Positions 13,201 to 25,400 of a DNA stretch of 64,000 nt are shown here, one piece after another; position 1 is the stretch's first letter, and each line of letters begins with the position of its first letter. The notes under the pieces are model-generated. The model made no database searches. It worked only from the letters and a program-made list of their open reading frames with translations, and had not been told where the DNA came from. Position numbers and translations under genes: made by a program. Origin of the DNA: Arenicola marina (Eukaryota > Annelida > Polychaeta > Arenicolidae); assembly GCA_964019135.1 (NCBI GenBank), contig OZ025260.1, positions 11,154,254-11,218,253 on the forward strand, given 5' to 3'.

Positions 13201-13268
13201 AGCAACACAACCATCGAGTTGACGCCAATACCGGGGTTATCAATGAGGGTGCGGACGCTGGGATGTAG
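1298..13268 (+). CDS. DEG/ENaC (ASIC-like) sodium channel subunit, gene 1
   Basis: Exons: 1298-1431, then 2797-2959 (2A) or 7041-7203 (2B), 7902-8351, 9694-9783, 10221-10392, 10956-11015, 11160-11322, 11578-11669, 13084-13268. They total 1509 bp, giving 502 aa. All junctions are GT/AG and phase-consistent. The start ATG is the first after an in-frame TGA at 1280. The family forms trimeric, amiloride-sensitive cation channels in the plasma membrane. Visible features: cytoplasmic His-Gly gating motif (residues 30-31, TTLHG); TM1 from about residue 46; post-TM1 motif DFPAVTICNFNK; GFCYTF; SPGFEY; Cys-rich block CQEECERNFTVKACGCRF; CGCVVPC; pre-TM2 region; filter Gly-Ala-Ser at 453-455 followed by LLTVLEFVDY. 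Length and architecture are typical. Exon 1 was found by the TTLHG motif, and its phase fits exon 2. Closest named class is ASIC-like; the ligand cannot be told from sequence. Confidence 0.9.
2501..3202 (+). repeat. Tandem duplication around exon 2A
   Basis: Sequence from 2501 reappears from 2981 at an offset of 480 bp, starting at GCTGACATTCGGCCCTCTGG and running to about 3202, where the LINE begins. The duplicated unit carries the intron upstream of the TM1 exon. The same intron sequence returns after the LINE (6780-7040), leading into exon 2B. Confidence 0.8.
2797..2959 (+). other. Alternative TM1 exon 2A of gene 1
   Basis: This 163-bp exon encodes TM1 and the start of the ectodomain (LIWLFAMLSTLFASV ... 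DFPAVTICNFNK). Acceptor is TTTCAG, donor AAG|GTCAGG. It enters with one base completing the Arg codon from exon 1 and leaves in phase 0. It is almost the same as exon 2B at 7041-7203, with two visible amino-acid differences (F/C in TM1; P/H in the GVxAMDF segment). Using both copies in one transcript would shift the frame, so use should be exclusive if both are functional. Confidence 0.8.
3203..6779 (+). mobile_element. CR1/L2-group non-LTR retrotransposon (LINE), intact ORF2
   Basis: A single ORF (3291-6581, 1096 aa) encodes an APE-type endonuclease then a reverse transcriptase. Endonuclease landmarks: HINARSL near the N-terminus, LIGDFND about residue 165, and LDHHLVF near 238, where most relatives have SDH. 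RT landmarks: YRPISLLSNIGKVMEKI, FLDVSKAFDKV, GVPQGSILGP, and catalytic FADD at residues 694-697. The C-terminus has a CPKC...H...C knuckle, as in Crack/Daphne-type LINEs. No ORF1 is visible; only about 90 bp precede the ORF. The element sits in the intron between exons 2A and 2B in gene orientation, flanked by direct repeats of about 185-190 bp. The unbroken ORF suggests a young insertion. Clade placement is by motif only. Confidence 0.9.
7041..7203 (+). other. Alternative TM1 exon 2B of gene 1
   Basis: This is the second copy of the TM1 exon: same length (163 bp), same acceptor, donor and phases as 2A. It encodes LCASV in TM1 and GVHAMDF after it. It is the copy nearest exon 3 (7902), so it is the default partner on distance. 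The flanking intron sequence is also duplicated, so this is a recent local genomic duplication and not convergence. Confidence 0.85.
7455..7850 (+). repeat. Degenerate tandem repeat in intron 2 of gene 1
   Basis: Imperfect repeats around the core TATCTAATCTGTCAT, mixed with GACCATCG and TTAACGCC variants, fill the intron just upstream of exon 3 (7902). Unit lengths vary (about 22-50 bp), so this is an old, decayed minisatellite. Confidence 0.6.
8352..9693 (+). other. Intron 3 of gene 1
   Basis: This 1.34-kb intron has no supported exon. Around 8884-8965 a short duplication of about 45 bp is visible (core ACAAACCTACAAGCCT and AGCATACAGCTCTA). The longest open frame (8835-9272) starts at a non-ATG codon and resembles nothing known. 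Confidence 0.5.
11670..13083 (+). other. Last intron of gene 1, with a dispersed repeat
   Basis: This 1.4-kb intron separates the pre-TM2 exon from the TM2 exon. About 12300-12880 it carries a repeat that recurs in diverged form at about 15430-15930: both contain an ATGAGC(A/G)ATAAT..AAAG.AACTGTAT core, then CATAAAAAGAT and a pyrimidine-rich stretch. No coding exon was seen. Confidence 0.5.
12300..12880. repeat. Dispersed repeat, copy A
   Basis: Similar in order and sequence to 15430-15930: a GA-rich start, a CCCAATGAGCAATAAT-type block, CATAAAAAGATGCATAAA, then a pyrimidine-rich tract. No terminal repeats or coding capacity were recognised, so the family is unknown. Boundaries are approximate. 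Confidence 0.45.
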
Positions 13269-14719
13269 CAAAGGGGTTCTCTCCTGGTCTCCCGCTGAAA
13301 ATAGTCCTTCTTGGTAGCTGCAAAGGAGAAGTTCCGGCAGCGGGGAGCTATTCGAGTGGTCTAGTCGTCAGCGCGCTGCCGGGTGAGCTCTGCCAGACCG
13401 TCCATTGCAAGAGGTTCGCGCCTAACTGTGCGAATGCATAAGGTGGTGCAGGGTAAATATCCCATTTCCCTCATCGAATACAAGTCGCGTGTTAACCCCG
13501 GAGGCAGGACTTCGCTCAACTACATTGTTCAACGTGTCATTATCTTTCACGACGGACAATTTAAAGCGGTTGGGGAATATTCCTGGTGAATAATATAAAC
13601 CATCTACAATTTCCGACCATTATTTGTTCTAAATATTGTTAAGGTCAAACTAATGAACGTCCGCAAATTGTGAGCCTGTCTTATTTTCACGCACATGATT
13701 GTGACCATGAACCGTCGGTCTACCCGATGTGATACACAGAATCAGCGCCCTCTACCGTGTGGTCATAGCTGCGATAGTGTGACTTGAGACTGATCTCACA
13801 CAGGTAGCCACGAGGACAACCAGAGCGCTGAATCCTATGGATCGATAGTGTTGCTTAGCCACCATTGACACCATATGCGCTGTGGCGTTTATATCATATC
13901 CACCTTAGTCAGTATAGGATATTGCAAGATGTATATCCCGTCTTTAAGATGGAATTATTCTTATAAAGAATTCCCGTTAAATCGGTATAACACATTCACG
14001 TTTTTGGTGTGCACAGTATATAAGGAGGAATTTGATGTTGTTTGCGTTCAGTAGTCGCATTTTCTGTTCCTTTCGTCCCTTCGTGGACGTTAACTAGAAT
14101 GTTGCGGTATGAAAAAAAAATAATGGGCACGTCTGGGTGAATCACAGAGATATATCCCATCACATGGCACCACGGCCAACTGCAAAAGGCGCTGTTGGCT
14201 GATGTTTTGGCGCGTGGCAGGGGTGGCATACGGCTGGAAAGGTTTCATAATTGATGTCGGTGCCGCTGTGACGATGTCCCATGCTCGATCCATTCATCAA
14301 GCATTCTTGTAGACGCTGACGTTGGCTTTTGTATTGGCCTCGCGCATAAATACACATCGTCATACAAACTACGTTTAGTATTTTCTTCCATGTTGCTCCG
14401 ACCAATAAAATGTTACAATAGATGTTCTGAATTATAGAAACATATTACTACAAGAACGCATGGATTCCATCCATACACAGTCGTCGGGCTAGACTAGGAG
14501 GAGGGGGAGGAGGAGGAGGGGGCTGGTTGCTAGAAACGATCATAGAAAGCAATGTATTATGTTCGGTATCGATGCTTAGTTAGACACAGACGTATCACTA
14601 ACATCCATCATACATCCCTCTCACTGGGATGGGTATTTATTTCTCTCACTTCTCGCCTATAGAAATTCGCGGTTATTAGTGGCGGCCGCAACAAAGCAGA
14701 GCATCCAAGGGCCAAAATA

Positions 14720-14935
14720 TACTGCAGCCGTAGAGTACACACTGCAGTAAAACTGGCGTCTATGCCAATACTACAGTGCACACTGCAGTAAAACTGGCAT
14801 CTATGCCAATACTACAGTACACACTGCACTAAAACTGGCATCTATGCCAAAACTGCAGCACCCACTGCACTAAAACTGGCATCTATGCCAAAACTGCAGT
14901 ACACATTGCACTAAAACTGGCATCTATGCCCAAAG
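14720..14935. repeat. 41-bp minisatellite, about five units
   Basis: Units share AAAACTGGCATCTATGCC followed by AATACTACAGT and a CACACTGCA(C/G)T segment. The inner ACTGCAGT-type pieces are partly palindromic. Lies between genes 1 and 2. Confidence 0.8.
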
Positions 14936-15429
14936 GAAAGGGACGGCGGGGTTGTGTGGTGTAATTTTTCTACTCGTCCATATATGTGTAACGTGTCGTG
15001 AGGGTGTCGTGTTGTGGCGATGGCGCAGATATGATGTCTTGGTAAGGTTAGCATTGTTACTACTCGGATATCGGTATTTCGCATTCCGACAAGTCAGATG
15101 TTGTAGCCACCAAACATATAAGATGCGGAAATGCAGAAATACCGTTCTAGTATTTATTTATAAAGACGCTTTAAAACTCTTGGGGAAATACACGATATAA
15201 AAGGAAACCATTGCACTGCTGATCCCAACCCAAACTATACACTATTCCTCTCATATCCTGTCCCTGTTACCCACAGTAACTAATAGCACCCCAAAGTAAC
15301 TAATAGCACCCCACAAAAACTAATAGCCAAGGAGGACACATAAAGAATACGACCAAGGAACCAGACCCAGGAATCACACTGACTAAAGCTGCGGCTACTG
15401 CGGCCAGCTTATGATACGTATGACCCCTG

Positions 15430-15930
15430 GAGTCTGCAGCAGCTTCTCTGTCTCTGTGTGACTCTCTGTCTGTGTCCCGAGGCCTCCCGATGCACCTCTA
15501 TTTATGCCAGCCTGAGCCCCAAGCGTCCCCTAAGCCTTCTCAACCGATGAGCGATAATCAAAGCAACTGTATACCTACGCTTGAAAATAGAACTAAAATA
15601 CGACTGGCTACAATTCAATGTCCTAGAGAAAGCTGCTAATTACCCTACATAAAAAGATAGCTAATCTATAAATAAAGATACTCACGATAAAAGCCTTTAA
15701 TCTTCTGTTCTTCTTCATCTAAACCTTGCCTCTTTCTCTCTCTTCTACTCTGGCGGAGATCTACAAAACCCAATCTGACCTACGCTCCCTACCGAATTAC
15801 CGTCCTACCTCCTGAACTGCTCCTGCTAGCTAGTGCACTTCCATCTATCGTTACCTACGCTGCCGCTATTCGCTAGATGGCGCCACTAAAATTGTAAGTC
15901 GGCCCGAGAAGGGGTCTGGTTGTTACATAT
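15430..15930. repeat. Dispersed repeat, copy B
   Basis: Diverged relative of 12300-12880, sharing the GATGAGCGATAATC block, CATAAAAAGATAG, and a C/T-rich tract with CTACGCTCCC. No terminal repeats were recognised; the family is unknown and the edges approximate. Confidence 0.45.
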
Positions 15931-17167
15931 GCATGTCAGTCTGTGGTCATGGGTACAACGATGCAATATATAATTTTGCTTTAATGTTTTCATGAAAAAA
16001 TAGTGCATTACTGTAACATACGCCTTGCTCAATGTGCGACTGGGCAGCAAAAGTCATGCATTGGTTCACGTGATATCATACGATGCGAGACCCAGACCAT
16101 TCAATGTCCTCCCCAATCAGCAACAACCTATCACAGCACAGAGTCAGCCTCCCCATAATGGCAATACTGGACCAGGCAGGCCGTGTTCGTTATCACTTAT
16201 CTTCATTAATATTTAAAATCACACAGTATAAAAGAAAAAGTGTGTCCACCAAATTTCAGTGGAAACAACTTTCACTATTAAGAAACTGGAGAATTTCGAA
16301 AAAATGGCAAATCAATTGAATCCGCAGAAATCATACCAGCAAAATTCTGTATATGGACAGCCCCCACCCCCCCCCTCCTTCAGATCTAGCTTATTTTGTT
16401 GTCGATTTTAAGCTCCAAATGTCAAGTCTCACAGATGATTTAATCTATTGTTATTTGCTCAATGTTGGAGCTGAATGTCCTAGGCCTGCATTAGCACACA
16501 TATGGGTCGCAAGAGGAAGATTAATGTAACTCCACTGAGAAGGAACTAGTCAAAGCTAACCCTTGTCTCACGTTAGTCCGCTCTGCTGCTTCACATGTTG
16601 TCAGAGCCATTGTACTATTGTTGCCGCAAGGCATCACGTAAAGAACACATGCAGATCTATGTAACAAGGCTGCCTAGCCTTCTACACGCGTCCATAGAGG
16701 TGGGTTCTCGTCGTGAACTGCGCCTGTATTATGCATCCTCTTAAACACCAACAAAAGACAGGTACCAGGGGAGAGTTGGCCCGTGCCCCTGTTCCTGTCA
16801 CCCGTTCACCTATTCGCCTGGTGATCAATTGGTGATTACGGTATCGCTAATACCCCTTGTCATGTGTGACAGCACAGGCCAATCTATGGTAGAGCCAGCT
16901 CATGGTAGCCTGCAGCCAACCATTGGCAGACTGGGCCAGGCAGGCAGGTCCGCCGTGACTGGTCGATATTGAAACTGGCACCCTGGCGGGCCTAGCCTAG
17001 CAGGTCAAGCAGCAGATTAAAGGTGGGGAATATGCCAGAAAAGGCACCGCTTTGTTCGATAAATGTTCACTTGCTGCAGTCCATGGGAGAGGAAACCTGA
17101 TTCGCGTTTGAACCTTAACCTTACTTAACACGAGTGTATAGTCAAGGGTGAGCACATCCTGGTAGAA

Positions 17168-20100
17168 ATGAAACCAGTTGGGGTAAATCATGAAAACAAA
17201 GAAGCCGTTCCGACATATGCACAGGATAAGGAACTAGATAAGTCTGAGGGTGTGTTTTCGCCAGGATCTGACCATAAAGCGATGGCGTACCCGGCTGGTG
17301 TACAGGAATTCGCAAGAGCCACCACGCTTCACGGAGCACGATATGTGTTGGATAGCAGACTGAACAAGATCAGACGGTAAGTCGACATTGGCTGTAATCT
17401 ACGGAAACGTGACAGCGGTGGTTTTCAAAAACAGGAAATTTCGCCTTTTTTTTACATAATCTCACATTAGCCCAAATAAATTTCTATGGGGAAGGGGTAA
17501 GAGGGGTCTGACTTTGAAAGCTTGTGATCTTGCGGGCGGGAGATAAGCACCAAAAATTGCTTTTTCTGTGATCTTTCTCGGCGAGTAAGGTGAGGGGAAC
17601 GCTTGATCAGAGGACTGGGCGTTGGGGAAGGGCTTCTGGTTCTTCGGTGCGTTGACCCAGGGATTGGAGTTTGGGGGGTTGTATCCCCCGAGGCCCCCTC
17701 GCCATGCTGGATCCGCCACTGTACCTGTAGCTCCCTTAATACTGGGTCCAAAGAGCTACGTTATTGCATAGTATTCCTAAGGGTACCGAAAATGATTCAA
17801 AATTGTCCAAATTCCCCGTAGCTACATGAATAAAGATACATGCCATACCATAGAAGTTTCCCTTACTTGGTGGAATATGTCCTTGACAAACATATGAAAT
17901 GGCATAAACATGTTGATAAGATCGCGAATAAAATCCCTGAACTTGCTGGGATTCTAAATAAATTGAAATGAACCCTTCCTCGGCATATTTTACGCACAAT
18001 TTATAATTTATAACTTTAATTTATAATAATTTATAGCACCCTAATATCACCCCATCTAAATTATGGCATCCTTATATGGGGGTATAAGACTGCAGAAAAG
18101 GGCTGTCAGAAATATTAATTTAAGTCGATTTAACGCCAACACAGAACCGATATTTAAAGAACTGAAATTGTTAAAATTGGATGATTGGCATATTGCAAAC
18201 CCAAAAGTGTCATTACAAGCTCAAGGATGATACATTACCATTTTACTTCTCACAGTTACCGATTGTTCATAGCCATCAAATTCATCACCACAATACGAGA
18301 TTCAATTCCCGATTGTCTACCACTATGGTATTTCACGACTTTGCAACTAATTGTATTCAACATAGCCTCGTTAAAGTTGTAAATGAAACTCCAACACTTA
18401 TTCTAAACAAAATATATAAGCATAGCTTACCTGCATTTGCGAGATATATTAAGGATAATTTAATAATTAACTATGATTTCAAGTGTCACATCGAACAGTG
18501 TTATATTTGCCGTCAGTTAATTGTCTGAATAACTTAAGTACATATATTGAAGCCGTTCATGTGAGGTGTGTTTTGATTTGAATTGAATACCTAAAATATT
18601 AGTGAAGATATATTACTGTTATCTTTTGATTGTTTATGTGTAACTGTATAACTTTAAAAATCACAACGTTTAGTGGCTCTAGCGCCAGCGACCTTTAAGG
18701 TCTTAGTTGGAGTCTCCCGGCCAAGTCGACACTATTTGTTTCACTTCTCGTTTGTATTTACGTCATACTTGGTCAAATAAAGCTGGGGAAAAGCTGTCAT
18801 CCTATCTTTAAATATTCCGTTATTTTTTAATCAGTTTATTATGGGACTTCATAAATATAAGAGTCTCTAACGATACAAAACATACTCTACTTACCAATTT
18901 AATAATTCACTGCGTAATGTTTAAAACTGAAATTCAATCAAAACATATTATAACGGAGGCGGTGGGGAGGAGGAGGTAATCCCTTCGGCATCTGTTGTCT
19001 GAATCATGACTGACTGGGTAGGACTTCTTGTTTTTAGCCAACAGCCGGTCCCTGATTAGCTGGCTTGGATAAACAACGGGTTGATAGGGGCGTCAGCGTG
19101 GACGAGTCCATTCTTGTTTCTGCTGTACTGGAGGGGGTTCTTGTTTCCTTACCGAATAAATAATATCTTGCGGTTACATTAAATTAATTCTGAATTTCAG
19201 AATTGTCATTTACGCGTAATTATAATGCCCACCCCCCACCCCTAACAAAATGACGAAAACCAAACGTCTGTTTGGCTGTTGGTCCTTGTGCTAATCTTGT
19301 GCTATTGTTTAACTTACAATTTGCTGAAGTAACTAGTATGCGTTTGATAGATTGAATTTACAAAATGACTGGTACAACATTTTTACCATGCGACGTTTTG
19401 TAACTAAACTGTACCAAATATGCCGATTAAAATTAACCGGCGTTCTATTTTGATGACGCCATATATTGGAATTCATGTCTTTATAACGTTTAGACTAGAT
19501 ATTAACTAATTCTTCATGCTGTCTTCTCGCGTCTAGTTGGCTATTGTCTTGATAATCAACCGGAACCTCACCTGTCTTTCAGCTTTCTCTGGTGCCTTGG
19601 CTTCTCGGCTTTCTGCGTAATTTGCGTCTACATGATTACCCAGCATCTCCAACGCTTTGCCAGACATCCAATCGTCACCCTAGACACTATCCAAGATGCA
19701 TCCAGCTTGGATTTTCCCGCGGTCACAGTTTGTAATTTCAATAAGATCAGAAAATCATTTGCGACCAAGGACGTGCGCCTTGAGGCAGCGCTGAGATATA
19801 GCTCCTATAGTTTAAACCGGCTTTCCTCCATTGACGGAAACGACACGGCCTACGATCTGGCCGTCAACACTGAATTGCGAGATATCGTCTCAAACTGGTC
19901 CATGGAAGAAATATATTGGCAGGGGCATCAAACAGCGGAAAATATGTTCATCGAATGCGGGTGGGCTGGTCAAATCGTTCGCTGTCGGGACTTCGTCGCG
20001 AAGATAAAAACGAGCGCTGGGTTCTGTTACACATTTAATTCGCAGGAGTTCATCGATAAGTTCGGCCGTTTGAATACTACTGGCATTGGACGGGATCACG

Positions 20101-23100
20101 AACTCTTTCTGCGGATGAATATTGACCAGCGGGACTACTTCGACACAGGTTCAAGGTTATCCGCGGGTGCGAAGGTCAGTTATGTTGAAGTTGAACGTTG
20201 ATTGTACTGTTTGTTTCGTCTGTTTCGTAATGCTGCTTACTTCATATCGCGATGCAAGCAGAGTATCAGATCAAGCAGACCGTCAAGTACTATTACTTCA
20301 TCGTAACATTGTAATAAGTCTCATTTAGTAGACACGTTAGACCATGTACCGGCTACCGGCTTAGTATAACTGACAACACTATGCAACCTACACTACAACA
20401 CGAATCCGAAAGAGCTAAAATACGGATATCTTTACAGTTTAACTTGGAAAGTGCTCATAGTTGTGATTTCTTCTTCAGGTTGTTCTTCATGAACCAACCG
20501 TGGCCCCGTCGGTAGAAGACCTTGGTTTTGCAGTATCGCCGGGCTTTGAATACCTGGCGGCTATCAGCAGAATAGAGGTATAGATGTAACTGAGATATTC
20601 CAGTCCGTTTGATACTCGACCAATCACTACATAGCATCGTTCTTATCAGGTGGACGGTGCATTTGACGTACATTCAAATACGGATTCAATTATCGTGGGC
20701 AGAAGAGCACTATGTTTTGTTTCTTTTACAGTAATACACGTCATACGAGGTACTGACATGTCAGGAAATCAAAACTAAAGTTATTATCATCGTTCCATGA
20801 TATAAATTACTTATGTGGCCTTCTTTCTATTGGCGTTTACTGCGGAAGCAAAAAGCAGGGAAAATATCAAATAACACCAAAAGGAGTAAACATCTCATGT
20901 CATTTGATCGCAGCCATATAATGATTATAGAGCTATATATGTCACCTAAACTCATACCATGCTTTGCTCTTTGGCCCGTTAATGCAGCCGGCTGTGATTA
21001 ACCCCATGGTCAATGAATCCATATAAATATGTCTCCATTAACGGGCCACGGGTATAAGCGGGATAAAGGGTAGGTACCGAGTCAATGGACGTCGGTAACA
21101 GACTAATTCAATGACGAAGAAACATTTACGGGAACCCATTGCCAGATCGGCTCAGTAGTACAGGGACATGACATGGCGAACCATTATATGTTATTGATGG
21201 CAACCGGCCCAGTTCGTTGTCTTTTGTGTTCCATTAAGTATGGCACCAGAGCGCAAAATACGCCGTCATGTCTTGGCCCAGCAGGAGTGAGTGGTCCATG
21301 GGTTACTGTTCCTAATGGTCGCGGCGGGGGTATGATTAGATGACCCCTTTGATACCCCGCACGGCCTCCATTTCCTGTCGCCGCCAATCGCGTCATCGCC
21401 ACCCCTCAATTCGGTACTAACCCCCTGCGGTGTAAATGTGACGACATATCCTAGGTTAATACGTGAATTACGCGGATCGCTTACCTATGTAAAGATTAAG
21501 GTCCATTAAGGTAAGCTACCAATAATAACAAGGTAACAGAACTCTGTATTTGTGATTATTTTATGAAATTTTACCCAATTACACACCTTCTGGTAAACTT
21601 TTAGGATACATTACCGTCCCGTTAACAAATATTCTCCATTTTCCAAGTATACCCTCATTTCACAAACACGTCCTGAAGCTTGAAAATGTTATTGCACAAA
21701 TATTTTTTGGCGCAGTTTATGTCACACAAATTACCAGTAATTTACGCCTTGTGTTCACATTCTAATAAATCCGGTTATATATAATGGTCTCCGATATAAT
21801 TATGATCTACACGAATGTTTTCTGAAGTATTTACAAGTTTTCTCTATGCCTTTTTCGTGAATTTTCCGAATTTATCACGCAGAGCCATTGTCGGGGAAAT
21901 ACCCTTGAATGATGTCACGAATTGGGGCTTTCCCTGTGAATGACGTAACGAGTTGAGGATTTCGCTTTCACTGACACCCGCCGATGTTTGTCGATGTTTA
22001 CCGAGATCTCTTCTAAATCGCTTATTACACGATGCTCTATTCATTTTACCTATGTCACCACTTCTTTTGCTGTGTTTTATTCGTGCTTTGTCCATTAAGA
22101 CTGTGTAAAATCTCAGGGCTACAGCCCGCCGATGTTTGCCGATGTTTACCGAGGTCTGCTCAAAATCGGCGAGGCTTATTATGGGGTGAGTTCGGGTATG
22201 CGAGCGGAGTAGTCGGACTCCGCGGAGCGCATAACCGAACGCGGAGATTGTGGTCCGATAGCGCGGTCACGTGGTACATTGGACTCCCAGACCTTACTCC
22301 CCACCCAGAGGAGGATTACCAGGATTTCCAACATGGCGTCCAGGCCGCACAATACATTTAATATATATATAGTAGTATTGCGACCTGCAAAAAATCTGTA
22401 AATAATATTATAGCAACGAGAATAAGATAATGAACACAATACGTACCCGTTGATTTATTTTAAGGCGCTATTTAAAGTTGCATGTCGAGCCCTTTCCCGC
22501 CAAAACTAATGAGGTCAAAATACATATAAGAATCAGTCCTTGAATCATTCAAGACTTCTGTTATCTATACTCCACCCATACCAGACTACCAAATAGTGTC
22601 TCTTAGCCTTGCCCGTGATATGAATTTACCACAAGTTTTCATTTTAGTGGTAAACGTCATCAGTTTGTGTGCTTCGCGATGCTTTGGTATAAGTAGCAGT
22701 GCCGCGACCGAGTGCTGTGGTGTCCCGGGATAGACACGTTTGCCACACCACAGCTGAAACGGCGATGTTTATCAGGTTTCTGAATTTATAGAATGAAACA
22801 ATCGAGTTTTCTGCAAATTTTGATATAAATTTCCCCTAGGCTTAGTTTTGGCGGGAAAGAACTCGACATGCAACTTTAACGATCTTCATAATTTGTGCAG
22901 TCCAGCAAGTGCAACATTCACGCGGACCGCGGATTTTGTGTCCGCCTATTAGCGGAAAGAGTGAGTCCGCATGTTCCAAATATCCGTGCCGATTACTCCG
23001 ATCGCATATCCGAACTCACCCATGGGTAGCTTACCTTAAGTCCTAGTTGACGCCATCGCCATGTTTGGCGCAGACAATTCCAAGAGGAGACGGAAGCTAA

Positions 23101-25400
23101 TATTACTGTTTCAGTCGTTTGACCACATATCTCAGTTATTAGAGGGGGTCCTTCCTGATTTTGATACACTAGCACAATAGACCGTATATCTCACTCCTGG
23201 GTTCGAATCCGGGCCATAGAGCCTAATCTGGGGCACCTTTCATCCCTTCACCTTCATCGTTGCCAGAGGTCCCTTGGTCCTGATTAGCCTAAGTGTGTAT
23301 AAAAGTGACATAGAGCACAAATTCACTTAGTTCGCGTGTATTCCACATCCACATGATCTAACATGTCCATCTTATCAGTAATGTTACGATCTCATTCTAT
23401 CAAATTCACGGTCGGTTCAGTCAGTTAAAGCCAAGCGCAAACCAATTATGCAGGTACTGCGTTGCTTGACTCTGCTGATATACCCGTGACACATACACAA
23501 ATACACTTATACGTCCAGGCGCGGCGTCTTCCCCAGCCGTACGAGGGGAGTGTGTGCGTCGACACCCAGGCTGCCTACTTCCGGAACCCCTTGGCCTACA
23601 GCGCCCCCTACTCATCGGAAGCCTGTCGACTGGAATGTCAGCTAAACTTCACAGTAAGCCGGTGCGGGTGCCGGCCCTACTACATCGACGGTGAGCCTTG
23701 ACCTGTTCGCAGTTCATTTTATCCTTGACATGATCAGGGCTGGGACTATCACAATAGTTAAGATCCATGCCCTGGAGTTGCTATAATATATTGCGATGTC
23801 ATCTCATGCAGTGGATATAAATAATTCAGAAATGTACACGGAGAACTTGTCTTACAGGCGGCAGTGAGAGGGTTTGTGATCTGTTGGAGTTTGCAGAGTG
23901 CGTCACGCCTGCCACAGGTAATACAATTTGACACCTTCTATTCACCGTTCCACATATGATTTATGATGCTTGGTATGCGCTCAACTGTCAAATAAGAGTA
24001 ATGTAATATTCATTCATTATTTTTCTCAATAAATGTTGAAATAAATAGAATTTTGGTTGTTTCGATCCGGTAAGTTTGACTTGCCACACGACATTGCATA
24101 ATTAGGTGTTTAAGCTATATCTAACGCTACGCCCGTATTGATAAAAGATGGCGCCTCACAATCTGGCAGCAGTGGTTTAGATCATAAAATTTATTTATTT
24201 ATGAGCTGGTATATTGCAATTTTGAAAATGCTTCTGACGAAGGACTGTTTCAGGTTTCTATGCCTGAATACCGTCTCCAAATGTTCCACTTAGCGCTAAG
24301 CACTAAATACGATTGAGGAACACAGTGCCAGGCCAATCATGTCTTGATGATCTCACCCCCCTCCCCTTCCCCGGCAGTGGCCTACAGCCGTATTGCCGGC
24401 AGCGATAGTGACTGTGGATGCAATAGAACGTGCCGAGAGGTCGACTACCAGGAAAAACTATCCTTCGCATATTACCCGAATATCTTCGTCAAGCAACAAT
24501 TCAATGTATCCGAAGAATATTTGAGGTACATTGATTATTTTCTGTTAGTAATGGCATTGATATAACACTAATAGTTTATCATGAACACAAGAACATGTTC
24601 ACTGGAATGGCTCGTGGCGAGGATATTGACCAAAAGAAGTACTTTGGTTAACGCGAAAAAAATGACCGTTTGATACGTGGTAAATTCGCAATGGGCCCAG
24701 GTGCTAAAATATTTAAAAAAGTGTGATTAGGCTGTCTGTAAAAAAATCCTCTATCAAGGTTGATTTGCTCCATGTCTTGACATATCATTAATAGGAAAAT
24801 TGTTCTTAACATTTGGCATGTACTATGCAAGACCACAACAGCTTTGTTGCGAGATGCAGGATCAACAAAACCATAAATTTCCAGTGAAATGTGAAAAACT
24901 CATTTTTTTCAGAGCAAATATTCTTGCGCTCTCGATATATTACGAACGCCTGGGGACGAAATTAGTTGTCCAGATACCTGCGTATGAACCAGAGGATCTC
25001 TTCGGTAAGCATGATGCGAGTTGTTTTTGCTCAATGGGTCAATACGCTGGGCAATGGGTGATATTGTTTAAGGTTGTATAGCAACATACATATATAATTG
25101 TGCAGGCATGATGTAAGGTTCAAGTCTGATGGATGTACTGCATGCACGTACTAGGTAAAGATTGCCATATATTTAATTGTTTTGTCCTGCAAGATTAATG
25201 TGACATTAGGTTTGTGTTATTATAAGTTGAACTTTGATCCTAAGGCAGATTCCTATTTTATTACAGCGGATATTGGCGGGGAGCTGGGGTTGTTCTTGGG
25301 CGCCAGTATCTTAACGTTATCAGAAATAGTCGAGTTCATCGCCATTTCATTGGTCAACGTCATCCGACGAATCAAACTGCGCAAGGAGGTTGTCGCGTAG
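17168..25400 (+). CDS. DEG/ENaC (ASIC-like) sodium channel subunit, gene 2
   Basis: Exons: 17168-17376, 19583-20174, 20479-20577, 23519-23690, 23858-23917, 24378-24525, 24913-25004, 25267-25400. They total 1506 bp, giving 501 aa, with consistent phases. Exon lengths 172, 60 and 92 bp match gene 1 exactly. Features: longer N-terminal tail, His-Gly motif at 55-56 (ATTLHGARYV), TM1 (FLWCLGFSAFCVICVYM), DFPAVTVCNFNKIRKS, GFCYTFNS, SPGFEY, ectodomain cysteines CRLECQLNFTVSRCGCRP and CGCNRTCREVDY, filter Gly-Ala-Ser at 469-471, TM2 ending VEFIAISLVNV, and a short basic tail. The intron that gene 1 has after FNK is absent here. AATAAA at 25812 is a possible poly(A) signal. Paralogue of gene 1; gating stimulus unknown. 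Confidence 0.92.
17835..18800 (+). mobile_element. Decayed LINE 3' remnant in gene 2 intron 1
   Basis: Conceptual translation, across several frame changes and stops, shows the C-terminal part of a CR1/L2-type reverse transcriptase: LDKHMKWHKHVDKIANKI, LPRHILRTIYN, LISPHLNYGILIWG, LQKRAVRNIN, then NTEPIFKELKLLKLDD and a terminal HHNTRFNSRLS block (to about 18528). The tail has GTCAAATAAAGCTGGGGAAA. It is heavily degraded and older than the LINE at 3203. Confidence 0.7.
22472..22879. mobile_element. TTAA-flanked MITE, copy 1
   Basis: About 408 bp bounded by TTAA on both sides. Terminal inverted repeats of about 35 bp read AGTTGCATGTCGAG..CTTTCCCGCCAAAACTAA. There is no coding capacity. Copies at 39622-39996 and 57709-58116 share ends and interior (GAATCAGTCCTTGAATC..., TGCCACACCACAG...). 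The TTAA target site is the piggyBac-type preference, but the terminal sequence was not matched to a named family. Confidence 0.85.
23167..23215 (+). other. tRNA-like promoter block (A/B box), possible SINE relic
   Basis: A good B box GGTTCGAATCC lies at 23200-23210, with a weak A-box-like TAGCACAATAG about 30 bp upstream. The flanks cannot form an acceptor stem, so this is not a working tRNA gene. It may be a tRNA-derived SINE fragment. Confidence 0.3.

Larger units (their letters stand above)
13269..17167. other. Intergenic region between channel genes 1 and 2
   Basis: No coding exon was supported. The region contains a 41-bp tandem array (14720-14935), a GGA-rich run near 14500, short repeats of ACTAATAGCACCCC near 15280-15330, and a diverged repeat copy (about 15430-15930). 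The gene 2 promoter should lie just upstream of 17168; no clear motif was found. Confidence 0.5.
20578..23518 (+). other. Long intron 3 of gene 2
   Basis: This 2.9-kb intron has no supported exon. It contains a TTAA-flanked MITE (22472-22879), an imperfect local duplication around CCGATGTTT.CCGATGTTTACCGA (21975-22010 and 22125-22155), and a tRNA-like B box near 23200. Confidence 0.5.

Noticed and set aside
23167-23215. Functional tRNA gene
   Set aside because: Good B box but a weak A box and no pairing acceptor stem; kept only as a low-confidence tRNA-like relic.
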